DNA of 64,000 bases from Acidobacteriota bacterium (lineage in GTDB: Bacteria; Acidobacteriota; Terriglobia; Terriglobales; Acidobacteriaceae). Within the stretch, counting starts at the first letter, position 1; every line of letters starts with the position of its first letter. This document shows, piece after piece, positions 1 through 6,182 of the stretch. Location of the stretch: positions 1 to 64,000 of the forward strand of contig JAJZVX010000006.1 of assembly GCA_021846985.1 (NCBI GenBank), in the 5' to 3' direction. The notes under the pieces were generated by a model. It did not search any database. It was not told where the DNA came from and saw nothing but the letters and a program-made list of their open reading frames with translations. Both the position numbers and the translations under genes were made by a program.

Positions 1-145
1 GATGCTTGTCTTGCTTGTGCTCATTAAAGTGAGATTTCTTTCCCCGCCCTACAGTAATTGTCGAGGGGCTACTTGTCTCACTGATGTTGGCACAGAGGGG
101 CGGTTCAGAACGAAATTGACAGAGATTCCAGTGCTGAACAGGAAA

Positions 146-166
146 CGGCCCGCTGTGAACGGGCCG
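146..166 (+). promoter_or_regulatory. Perfect 7-bp hairpin just upstream of the NTPase gene
   Basis: CGGCCCG pairs with CGGGCCG around a 7-nt loop. The hairpin ends a few bases before the AAGGAACG ribosome binding site of the next gene. It has no T tract, so it is not a normal terminator. It may protect the mRNA 5' end or affect translation of the gene at 184. Nothing else is recognised in positions 1-183. Confidence 0.4.
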
Positions 167-183
167 CCTAAGGAACGAACTTT

Positions 184-1401
184 ATGTCTCGCTCTACTTT
201 ACCAGAGGGAGAGCTGTCCGAAGGCTCCCAGTTCCAAGGTCCGCGTCGCTGGGAAGCGATCAGGACCGCACTACTTGATGACTTTTACAAACCGGATATT
301 GAGGCGGCGCAGGCTCTCTTCGCATCCGTGGCAGCGCACAGAATCGTGGACCATCCGCCTGCATGGAATATGCTCATCGCTCCCAGCGGCTCGATGAAGA
401 CCGCATTGCTGGAAACTCTCAGAGGCTTGCCAAGCGTGCATTGCCCGGACGAGTTCACACAAAACACGCTCATCTCAGGCAAACTCGATGATCGTCCCCG
501 GAAGCAGGAATCGACCAAGGAACAAGGAAGTGTGAAGGTTCCGATCCCAGCAAGTCTCCTGAATAGGATCGGCGACGAGGGAATCCTGATGATTGCCGAT
601 TTCAGCACGATTCTTGGGTTGGACAAAAACAAGCGGCAGACCATTCTTTCTCAGCTTCGCAGAATCTACGACGGCAATTTCTCGCGCGAGTTCGGAACGA
701 GTGAGAACCTACCCGACCGCAAATGGAAAGGGCATATCACCATTCTTGCCGGAGTTACACCGGAATTTGACAAATACCATTCGGTGTCGGCAGTCCTTGG
801 AGAGAGGTTCATTCGAACGCGCTGGCCGCGTGCGGGTGGCCCAGAAGCTGCGATGGCTGCAATGCGTCAGAAAACGAGTGCCGCTGTCGCCGTGCGTTCA
901 AAGGTGCACGAGTTTCTCTTGCCAATCTTGAGAGAGAAGACCATCCCCGCGCCTCGTATAGAAGAGAAGGATTTGCTTCGAATCGCCAATTTGGGAGAGT
1001 TTGTTGTGCTGGCTAGAACTCCAACCAAACGAGAGAGAGCAACCCATGAACTTGAAGATTTACCGGACCCCGAAGGAAATACCCGCTTTCCGCAACAGCT
1101 TGCACAGATCGGGCGTGGTTGGACTGCACTCATGGGAAGAGAAGCTATGACTGAAGAGGCGATGCAACTCATTTTCCGCGTCGCATTCGATTCCATCCCT
1201 CCAAGCAGATACCAGGTCTTACGCTCGTTGATGCGCGGGGAAAGTCCCTACGCTCCCGACTCGACTCACACCGTCGTTGAACGCGGGATAGATGATCTTC
1301 AGGCGGTCGGCCTAGTGACGAAGCCAAAGGGCAAAGGCAGAGCGGCCTTGTCCGAACTCGCTATTCAGTTGTTGGCGGGTGCGAAGGCTGGTTTGGGTTG
1401 A
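184..1401 (+). CDS. P-loop NTPase-like protein of a mobile element (degenerate Walker A)
   Basis: The 405-residue product has an N-terminal ATPase-like domain. Around residues 64-71 it reads APSGSMKT, a Walker A-like loop in which both canonical glycines (first position and before Lys) are Ala and Met. A hydrophobic ILMIAD segment near residue 135 could be Walker B, and an LGERF..RWPR segment near residue 205 resembles an arginine-containing AAA+ sensor region. The C-terminal third (TVVERGIDDLQAVGLV and after) looks like a winged-helix or HTH domain. The start follows AAGGAACG at good spacing. I cannot name the family. The architecture fits a DNA-binding ATPase of a plasmid or integrative element, such as replication or helicase-type proteins. 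It is followed 160 bases later by the Hfq-like gene on the same strand. Confidence 0.6.
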   Translation: MSRSTLPEGELSEGSQFQGPRRWEAIRTALLDDFYKPDIEAAQALFASVAAHRIVDHPPAWNMLIAPSGSMKTALLETLRGLPSVHCPDEFTQNTLISGKLDDRPRKQESTKEQGSVKVPIPASLLNRIGDEGILMIADFSTILGLDKNKRQTILSQLRRIYDGNFSREFGTSENLPDRKWKGHITILAGVTPEFDKYHSVSAVLGERFIRTRWPRAGGPEAAMAAMRQKTSAAVAVRSKVHEFLLPILREKTIPAPRIEEKDLLRIANLGEFVVLARTPTKRERATHELEDLPDPEGNTRFPQQLAQIGRGWTALMGREAMTEEAMQLIFRVAFDSIPPSRYQVLRSLMRGESPYAPDSTHTVVERGIDDLQAVGLVTKPKGKGRAALSELAIQLLAGAKAGLG

Positions 1402-1434
1402 GAACGGGAGATTTGTTTCCCCCCAATTCCTATT

Positions 1435-1460
1435 GGAGAGAGGAGAGGGGAGAAGAGAAG
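1435..1460 (+). repeat. 26-nt uninterrupted purine tract
   Basis: Every base from 1435 to 1460 is G or A (repeated GGAGA/GAGGA units). It lies between the NTPase gene and the Hfq-like gene. In the transcript it would be an unstructured G/A-rich segment with several Shine-Dalgarno-like stretches; on DNA it could form a triplex. No function is demonstrated. Confidence 0.5.
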
Positions 1461-1561
1461 TATCGGACGACGCTCGTTAGGGTGTGTAGGATTTGGGGGG
1501 AAATGCGACCAAAGCGCGGGCTTTCCATGCCAACAGCCTAACCAACAACGAAGGAGAACCG

Positions 1562-1942
1562 ATGAACGACAGCAAAAGCTCTAGGCTGATTCCGGGACAG
1601 CCAATCTACAAACGATCAAAGCCATCTCCAACGCAGGCGATCTTGGCGGTGCCGCCCAGCCCGGCGATCAAACCGGCGGCACCTGAGACTGCGGCTCGCA
1701 GCAAGCCTTCGGGACACTCCGCACCTGTAAACGGATTCGGCAGCGAACGGGCATACCTGCTAAAACACTCAGCGGCCAGGACCCCTATGGTTGTCGCGCT
1801 CAGGTCCGGCACGGTGATCCGGGGAAGGCTCGCTTGGGTTGATACATACTCAATCAAAATCGAGCGTCAATGCCCCGAACCAAACGTGCTCGTGTTTAAG
1901 GGGGCTATCGATTACATCCACCGGGACGTGCGGCCCGCCTGA
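1562..1942 (+). CDS. Hfq/LSm-domain-like small RNA-binding protein
   Basis: The 126-residue product starts at an ATG preceded by GAAGGAGAACC, an excellent ribosome binding site; earlier in-frame starts lack one. Residues 1 to about 60 are a low-complexity Pro/Ala/Lys/Ser-rich tail. The rest resembles an LSm (Sm1-Sm2) fold. A leading helix is followed by VVALRSGTVIRGRLAWVD, comparable with the Hfq pattern V.L.NG..L.G.I..FD. After it comes FKGAIDYIHR, comparable with the Hfq YKHAISTI motif, with the second His of the KH pair replaced. Hfq proteins form RNA-binding hexamers that pair small RNAs with mRNAs. Here the domain is C-terminal with an N-terminal tail, unlike housekeeping Hfq. Assignment rests on visual pattern matching only. 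Confidence 0.6.
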   Translation: MNDSKSSRLIPGQPIYKRSKPSPTQAILAVPPSPAIKPAAPETAARSKPSGHSAPVNGFGSERAYLLKHSAARTPMVVALRSGTVIRGRLAWVDTYSIKIERQCPEPNVLVFKGAIDYIHRDVRPA

Positions 1943-2263
1943 CCGGCGACTATTTGAGACACAGGCGCGAACCGCCAATGATCGGGCGTCGCAAGCGTTT
2001 TCAGTCAGAAGGTTGGACGATTGGAGGGCCATCCACCGCAACCATTGACGCATTGACGGCGTTCGTCCCCGCATCAAGCTGTTCATCGGCGCACGAAGCG
2101 CGAATGTGGCACGATCATCGGGCGACGATAGCCGAGACAGAGCGCATGATGCGGCATCATGCCGAGCAATAGCCTCATAATCGCCGATAAAGCGCGAACC
2201 ATGACAGAGACACAATAGGGCAGCATTGCGCGTTGTTCGGGTCTACACTGAAAGCAGAAATGG
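1943..2263. other. Mostly non-coding spacer in the mobile element
   Basis: No convincing gene is present. A possible 64-residue plus-strand frame runs from ATG 1978 to 2172 and ends in a His/Arg/Glu-rich helix (ETERMMRHHAEQ). It has no ribosome binding site and resembles nothing I know. Several GCG-rich inverted fragments are present but none is clearly functional. Confidence 0.3.
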
Positions 2264-2285
2264 AAAACCCCGCTGGCAGGCGGGG
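2264..2285 (-). terminator. Intrinsic terminator of the 2334-2648 gene
   Basis: On the minus strand CCCCGC pairs with GCGGGG around a 6-nt loop and is followed at once by TTTT. It lies about 50 bases after the stop codon of the minus-strand gene ending at 2334. Confidence 0.75.
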
Positions 2286-2333
2286 CTTCGCTCAACAACA
2301 CTGTTACTTTCGGCGATCTTGGCTCTGCGCGAA

Positions 2334-2648
2334 TTATCGCATGGAGTGCTTCCAGATGGGCAACAATTCGTCTACTTCTTCAAAGACTATCCAGTCGGAC
2401 TCGTTGCGCGTTGCTACCAGCCGCGTCTCTTCGATAGAAAACGATGAGTCTTCCACATCAAAATCTACAAAGCTGTGCATGACAAGCGGATTGGAAAGTC
2501 CGACTTGCGAGGCTTCCGCGTCGGCGCAGAAGATTCTTCCCATGAGCACGTCAACGGTTTTGCCCTCGACGATCAGCGTTACCTTGAGTGAGGTTTTAGA
2601 ATTCTTCCACATTTCAAACTTCTCGAACGCTTCCGAAGAAGAGGCCAT
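2334..2648 (-). CDS. Hypothetical acidic small protein of the mobile element
   Basis: The 104-residue product is acidic (many Glu and Asp). The start codon is preceded by GGGAG at 9 bases, and an intrinsic terminator follows the stop, so this looks like a real single-gene transcript. Predicted content is mixed alpha/beta: a VTLIVEGKTVDVLMG strand pair in the first third and a DWIVFEEVDELL segment near the end. No signal peptide or membrane segment is seen. I do not recognise a family. Confidence 0.6.
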   Translation of the reverse strand: MASSSEAFEKFEMWKNSKTSLKVTLIVEGKTVDVLMGRIFCADAEASQVGLSNPLVMHSFVDFDVEDSSFSIEETRLVATRNESDWIVFEEVDELLPIWKHSMR

Positions 2649-2969
2649 TTATTTCTACTCCCTCTTTTTTCACCTGCGCGCCAAAGCGAAGGTTTTGATG
2701 CGGCAAGGCGATGGCAAATGCGATAGGGCATACATTGCGCTTCTGTCTGCGGCGTGCGGGATTGCGCTATGATAACGCGATAAAGGCGCCGCCATGCGTT
2801 CGTTGCGGTGACTTTGCAATCCTTGCAGGAAGCCCATAGCCTCACCAGCGGGCCTGTAGCGCGATTGGCGGGGTATTCTGCGGCAGTTCTACTTTCCGCC
2901 TGCAACGAAACCGGCTCCCACCCATCCAATCGCACGAACCGCGCCCCACCGGATAGAGAATTCAGAAAT
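2649..2969. other. Spacer without a convincing gene
   Basis: Between the acidic-protein gene and the first lipoprotein gene there are about 320 bases. The open frames here lack ribosome binding sites and family resemblance. The promoter of the gene starting at 2648 must lie at its low-coordinate side, but no clear -35/-10 pair was found. Confidence 0.4.
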
Positions 2970-3326
2970 TCATTGACCCTCGATGAGACCGGGTGGGCCA
3001 TCCGGTTGTCCGCTCAATGATGCGCATGTAGGCAGGCCGTTGTAGGGCGACTTCCCGCCATTCGTCTGCCAATTCCACGTCCGGCAGAGTTGACCTGTAT
3101 ATGAGTCGAGAGCCAAGTTTTGACGCATTCCTACCGGATAGACCTCCACGGTTTTGAAACGCTGCCGATCCGCAGGGGTGCTTTGCACCTTCTCAGATGG
3201 CACGGCAGCAGATGGCTGATTTTGACTCTGCGGCCGCGTCGCGTTACAGCCGACTAGGAACGGGACTATCGCCCCTACCACTCCCAGCAGCAAGGCTAAC
3301 CGTCGCATTCCTTCTTTCAGATCCAT
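2970..3326 (-). CDS. Small lipoprotein (paired signal sequence, copy 1)
   Basis: The 118-residue product starts MDLKEGMRR, continues with a hydrophobic LALLLGVVGAIVPF core and ends in the lipobox LVGC, so it should be acylated and attached to a membrane. The mature part is Ser/Gln/Pro-rich, then contains GQLCRTWNWQTNGGK with two well-spaced cysteines further on. The start at 3326 is preferred over 3353 because it gives a normal signal peptide. The first 22 residues nearly match those of the next lipoprotein upstream (ending at 4076), although the mature domains are unrelated. Function unknown. Confidence 0.65.
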   Translation of the reverse strand: MDLKEGMRRLALLLGVVGAIVPFLVGCNATRPQSQNQPSAAVPSEKVQSTPADRQRFKTVEVYPVGMRQNLALDSYTGQLCRTWNWQTNGGKSPYNGLPTCASLSGQPDGPPGLIEGQ

Positions 3327-3356
3327 GACGCTCCTATAGAGGCTAATCATCAATGT

Positions 3357-4076
3357 TCATTTTGTGCATCCGACATTGAGCTTATCGATCACTTGGCCGG
3401 TACGATATTCCAACCACCACAACGCGCGGCGATTATCCGGCATTCCGTTCAAGGAAACCCGCAGCCGCTCGCTTTCCCCCAACATCAGATTGAGATAGCT
3501 CCTGCTGTCGGGTGTCGTCACTGTGCCAATGAGCGGCACTTCCAAACGTGCCGCCTTGCCGTCGCGGTCCTCAATTGTAGCCATCGCAGATTGAGCGGTC
3601 GAGAAGTACTGCTTTTCTGTTTCGCTCATTGTGCTCTCGGCCTTCGCCACTCCAGCATCATCTTTTTGGTCTATTGCAGCAAACGCTTCCCCAAGGGCCT
3701 TTTGTGCATGGAGGTCGTCAGCTACATTAGGGAAATCAGCCATAGAGGGGATTGAAGGCTCTCGCGGATCACCGAAGAACGCCATCAGTGTCAATGTTGC
3801 GCCTTGAGCCTTCGTTGCGATGGCAGCGTTCCGAGGAGTCATGTTTTGAATGTCCGGCAGAACCCCGCGCTTGCGAACCTCCCGAAGTGTAGCGGCGTCT
3901 TCAATGAGCTTGGCTGGCAATCGAACAACGCATGGCTGTCGATAAGTTTGCGTTCTGGATTCGCGGCGGTCCTGAGCGGGTGAATGTGGAAGGTTCGCCC
4001 CTCGGCACCCACCGAGTATCGCCCCGACAACTCCCAAAAGCAGCGCCAGCCGTCGCGTTCCTTCTTTGAGATTCAT
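3357..4076 (-). CDS. Lipoprotein (paired signal sequence, copy 2)
   Basis: The 239-residue product starts MNLKEGTRR with a LALLLGVVGAI core and lipobox LGGC. The mature part is mostly helical and hydrophilic. It ends with a segment containing a single Cys (LNVGCTK). It overlaps the upstream membrane-protein gene by 4 bases (ATGA), so the two are probably translationally coupled. It lies 30 bases before the second lipoprotein gene, giving a minus-strand operon from 4870 down to 2970. I do not recognise the mature domain. Confidence 0.7.
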   Translation of the reverse strand: MNLKEGTRRLALLLGVVGAILGGCRGANLPHSPAQDRRESRTQTYRQPCVVRLPAKLIEDAATLREVRKRGVLPDIQNMTPRNAAIATKAQGATLTLMAFFGDPREPSIPSMADFPNVADDLHAQKALGEAFAAIDQKDDAGVAKAESTMSETEKQYFSTAQSAMATIEDRDGKAARLEVPLIGTVTTPDSRSYLNLMLGESERLRVSLNGMPDNRRALWWLEYRTGQVIDKLNVGCTK

Positions 4077-4588
4077 TGGCGATCCTTTTCTCGAATTCTG
4101 TCCAATGTCTCGCGGTCTCGAATTTCACGCTCCACTGTATTCAGGTGCTGCAAACCAGCCTGAATGCCCCTTAGCTCGGGGAAAATCTCTTGTATTATTT
4201 CCCGTGAATCGGGGTCTGTCTCGTTCATATGAGCATTGTTTGAATTCAGTTTTTTCTCAATCGCGGTGAGCCTCTCCAGCAATTCCGCGTGGGCTTCCTT
4301 TGACGCATTCATTGCCTCTTCAATCGCGGACACCTTGCCGTCAATCTCCTTCGCGCGGATGCGAAATTCGAAATAGAACGGGGAAAACAGCCAATACACA
4401 AAGCCGAACCCGACAAGCCATATAAGGTCTTTCCCGAATGAAGCGAGGCTTACGCCCGAAATCCACGCACCCACACCGGCAATCGCGGCGAAGAGTACAA
4501 GGACAAAAATCAGGACGGGAGTTGCCCTCTCCTCTTTTACGGCTCGATCAATTTCGTCGTCTTTTTCCCTCTGGAAGCGCAAAGCCAC
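4073..4588 (-). CDS. Membrane protein with cytoplasmic or periplasmic coiled coil
   Basis: The 171-residue product has a charged N-terminus, two hydrophobic segments (about residues 24-46 and 54-72) and then a long charged helix (about 80-171). The helix has heptad-like Leu/Ile spacing (AIEEAMNASKEAHAELLERL), which predicts a coiled coil. It is the second gene of a four-gene minus-strand operon with a second small membrane protein and two lipoproteins. Such an arrangement suggests an envelope-associated complex of the mobile element, but the function is unknown. Confidence 0.65.
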   Translation of the reverse strand: MALRFQREKDDEIDRAVKEERATPVLIFVLVLFAAIAGVGAWISGVSLASFGKDLIWLVGFGFVYWLFSPFYFEFRIRAKEIDGKVSAIEEAMNASKEAHAELLERLTAIEKKLNSNNAHMNETDPDSREIIQEIFPELRGIQAGLQHLNTVEREIRDRETLDRIREKDRQ

Positions 4589-4603
4589 TTCGCCCCTCCC
4601 CCG

Positions 4604-4870
4604 TCAACTCTGCTCAGCTTTCCATTTACGCGCCATATAGGTCCGCACAGTTCCGATCCAGTAAAGGAACGATGTAGCCAGAGCAACCAGGATGGTCACG
4701 TTCTTTAGAATCCTGAATACTTCCGACCACATATCCTCATCGCCGCTCCTTGATGCCTCATCGAGGTAGGACATGCCGCCAAGGATGGCGAGGGCCGCCG
4801 ATATCACACCAAACCACAAAAGGGCTTGCAGACCGTACAATGCTAGTCTTGTCAGCTTCTGCCGAGTCAT
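4604..4870 (-). CDS. Small two-helix membrane protein
   Basis: The 88-residue product has two hydrophobic segments, LYGLQALLWFGVISAALAIL and VTILVALATSFLYWIG, separated by an acidic loop (DEASRSGDEDMW). The start at 4870 (MTRQKL) is preferred because AAAGGG lies upstream; a longer frame to 4927 has no such site. It is the first gene of the minus-strand operon 4870-2970. No family recognised. Confidence 0.6.
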   Translation of the reverse strand: MTRQKLTRLALYGLQALLWFGVISAALAILGGMSYLDEASRSGDEDMWSEVFRILKNVTILVALATSFLYWIGTVRTYMARKWKAEQS

Positions 4871-5014
4871 TTCTAACCCTTTCTGGCGGTAAAGAGAGGA
4901 TTCTACGATCAGTGAAACGCCAGCCAATCAAGGCGTCAATCCCTCGAAGGCGTAGGGGCGATAGAAAGGTAACAAGGCACCGGCTCCCCCGCTTGGCGGG
5001 TTTGGCGTATCCAG

Positions 5015-5167
5015 TTATCGGGGGCGGATTAGAGCCTTTTTGTCCCTTCGGCTTTCCTTGCGTGGCCGGTCCCAATACGGACTCTTACACTTCCCGCAGC
5101 GCAGCGGCCTGCCTTCGCCCCGATAACACCACGGCTGCCCGCACCGCTTGCATTGCTTGATCTCCAT
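5015..5167 (-). CDS. 50-residue zinc-ribbon protein
   Basis: The frame starts MEIKQCKRCGQPW and contains a second pair LRCGKCKSPYWDRPR, so it has two CxxC knuckles (Cys6/Cys9 and Cys24/Cys27) separated by a basic loop, with an additional Cys14. The CxxCG.xW ... CxxCKSxYWDxPR arrangement matches a family of very small zinc-ribbon proteins found next to regulators and toxin or phage genes in many bacteria. No strong ribosome binding site is visible. The gene lies 147 bases downstream of the XRE gene on the same strand, with a direct repeat just upstream of its start. Confidence 0.65.
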   Translation of the reverse strand: MEIKQCKRCGQPWCYRGEGRPLRCGKCKSPYWDRPRKESRRDKKALIRPR

Positions 5168-5173
5168 GTGAAC

Positions 5174-5195
5174 AGTATGCACTCAAAGTATGCAC
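5174..5195. repeat. Direct repeat of AGTATGCAC at 13-bp period
   Basis: AGTATGCAC occurs at 5174-5182 and again at 5187-5195, separated by TCAA, 7 bases upstream of the zinc-ribbon start. Tandem 9-mers at slightly more than one helical turn fit a repressor or activator binding site. The adjacent XRE protein is the obvious candidate binder, but this is inference. Confidence 0.5.
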
Positions 5196-5313
5196 GTTTG
5201 GTGGACACCGTTTTGAGCGATGCCGCGATTGACCGCAGCGGAGAGGAAAGCGCGTCATAGCCGCAGCGCCACCCGTTGCCGGACAAGTTAAACGATCTCC
5301 CGCAGTCCCGCCT

Positions 5314-5514
5314 TTACCAGTGCGGCCAAACCCAGGATCGTCCCAGTAGCTCGGCCAGGATGAGAACCGTTGCGGTAGGCTCACGCTTGCCCGCCAGCCA
5401 TTGGCTCACCGCTGCATGGGACACCCCCAGGCTCGCGGCAATCGCCGTCAAGCTATGCCCGGCATCGCGTCTCGATTGCAGGTACTCACGAAATTGCGCG
5501 GCAGTCAGCATCAC
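5314..5514 (-). CDS. XRE-family helix-turn-helix regulator
   Basis: The 66-residue product is little more than one HTH domain: EYLQSRRDAGHSLTAIAASLGV, then SHAAVSQWLAGKREPTATV, the usual XRE (lambda Cro/CI-like) pattern with the recognition helix at AVSQWLAG. Start is GTG 5514 or ATG 5511. Its length equals that of small Cro-like regulators and antitoxins. It lies directly upstream of the zinc-ribbon gene on the same strand. A perfect 20-bp palindrome lies about 185 bases upstream and a direct repeat lies downstream, both possible operators. Confidence 0.8.
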   Translation of the reverse strand: MMLTAAQFREYLQSRRDAGHSLTAIAASLGVSHAAVSQWLAGKREPTATVLILAELLGRSWVWPHW

Positions 5515-5698
5515 TGGGGGAAGGATACCCTAGCGCCAGAAGGACTGTAACGTGGTTGCAGCGCGGTTAGGGGGTAATGGAGCGTATCGCATTCCCTGGA
5601 CAGAAGTGGAGAGAGCTAATCTGAATGGATGTACAAACTGAAAATCACAGGGGCGCTTTAGTATATGCTCTTGTGCGTTTCGCCGCCGGTTCGCCAGA

Positions 5699-5718
5699 TT
5701 AGTGCAATATTGCACTAA
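5699..5718. promoter_or_regulatory. Perfect 20-bp palindrome
   Basis: TTAGTGCAATATTGCACTAA reads the same on both strands with no spacer and no mismatch. It sits in the gene-free stretch 5515-6054 between the XRE gene and the attachment site. The form is that of an operator for a dimeric HTH protein. The binder is unknown. Confidence 0.6.
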
Positions 5719-6054
5719 CCCGCAGAGTCCCTTACCGCGCCTGCTATGCCTCGCCCTCACCGTAGGGCAGGGGCTTGCAATCGCTCACAGGGGCTTGCTG
5801 CGCGATTGCGCCCCATCCTGCGTTACACCTGCTTTGCAGTACATGCGCTCTGAGGCGAACCATCGGCGAGCGGCGTCCGTTGTGTCGTTGTTTGTGTCGT
5901 AACCCGGTCATCCCTACCAGTGTCGGGCCGTTTCATTCGGTGTCACTGAGGCACACACAAAAGGCGGCGAACATGCGCGAAACCCGCATGAACACTGCCT
6001 CTCTGTGTCACTTGGTATTCTTCGGTTTCACTCTGTCAGAGTCCGGTTGCTGAA
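5719..6054. other. Gene-free end of the element with repeated GTGTC motifs
   Basis: No supported gene. GTGTC(G/A) occurs five times on the plus strand, at about 5882, 5894, 5920, 5940 and 6005, and TGTCA occurs again near 6034. A cluster of short repeats next to an attachment site is where integrase or excisionase arm sites would be expected; that role is inferred. Confidence 0.35.
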
Positions 6055-6099
6055 TTCGCAACGAGGAGGCCAGCGGTTCGATCCCGCTCAGCTCCACCA
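6055..6099 (+). other. Attachment-site scar: 3' half of tRNA-Ala(CGC)
   Basis: The 45 bases fold as the 3' half of a tRNA. There is an anticodon loop TTCGCAA with U33 and anticodon CGC at 6057-6059, a 3' anticodon strand CGAGG, and a variable loop AGGCC. The T arm is AGCGG-TTCGATC-CCGCT with a perfect 5-bp stem. The 3' acceptor strand is CAGCTCC, then A73 and CCA. Position 70 is U, as in the G3:U70 identity pair of alanine tRNAs. The sequence to the left does not supply the matching 5' half (expected GGGGCTG acceptor strand and CCTCG anticodon strand), so this is not a functional gene. It is what remains at one end (attR or attL) after integration into the anticodon-to-3' part of a tRNA gene. 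Confidence 0.85.
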
Positions 6100-6182
6100 A
6101 ATTTCCCCTTGCATCCAATCGAGCCGGCCAATTGGGCCCATCGCGCTGCATGTGCGGGCCGCAGCGCCCATCCGCGACTGCC

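Larger units (their letters stand above)
1..6054. mobile_element. Right end of an element integrated at a tRNA-Ala gene
   Basis: This stretch carries genes typical of integrative or plasmid-like DNA: a P-loop NTPase, an Hfq-like protein, small lipoproteins and membrane proteins, a zinc ribbon and an XRE regulator. It ends exactly where a tRNA-Ala 3' half begins (6055) with no matching 5' half. Several long non-coding stretches contrast with the tightly packed housekeeping genes to the right. The left boundary, the integrase and the intact tRNA copy lie outside the window, so the type of element (ICE, prophage, island) cannot be stated. Confidence 0.65.

Noticed and set aside
1954..2172. Possible small gene after the Hfq-like gene
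   Set aside because: TTG or unsupported ATG start, no ribosome binding site, no recognisable domain; mentioned only within the spacer entry.
2579..3001. 140-codon minus-strand frame with a basic C-terminus
   Set aside because: It overlaps both the acidic-protein gene and the lipoprotein gene in other frames and shows no ribosome binding site or family likeness.
4981..5003. CCCGC-TTG-GCGGG hairpin as terminator of the zinc-ribbon gene
   Set aside because: The T run is on the plus strand side, the wrong orientation for the minus-strand gene, and the stem is only 5 bp.
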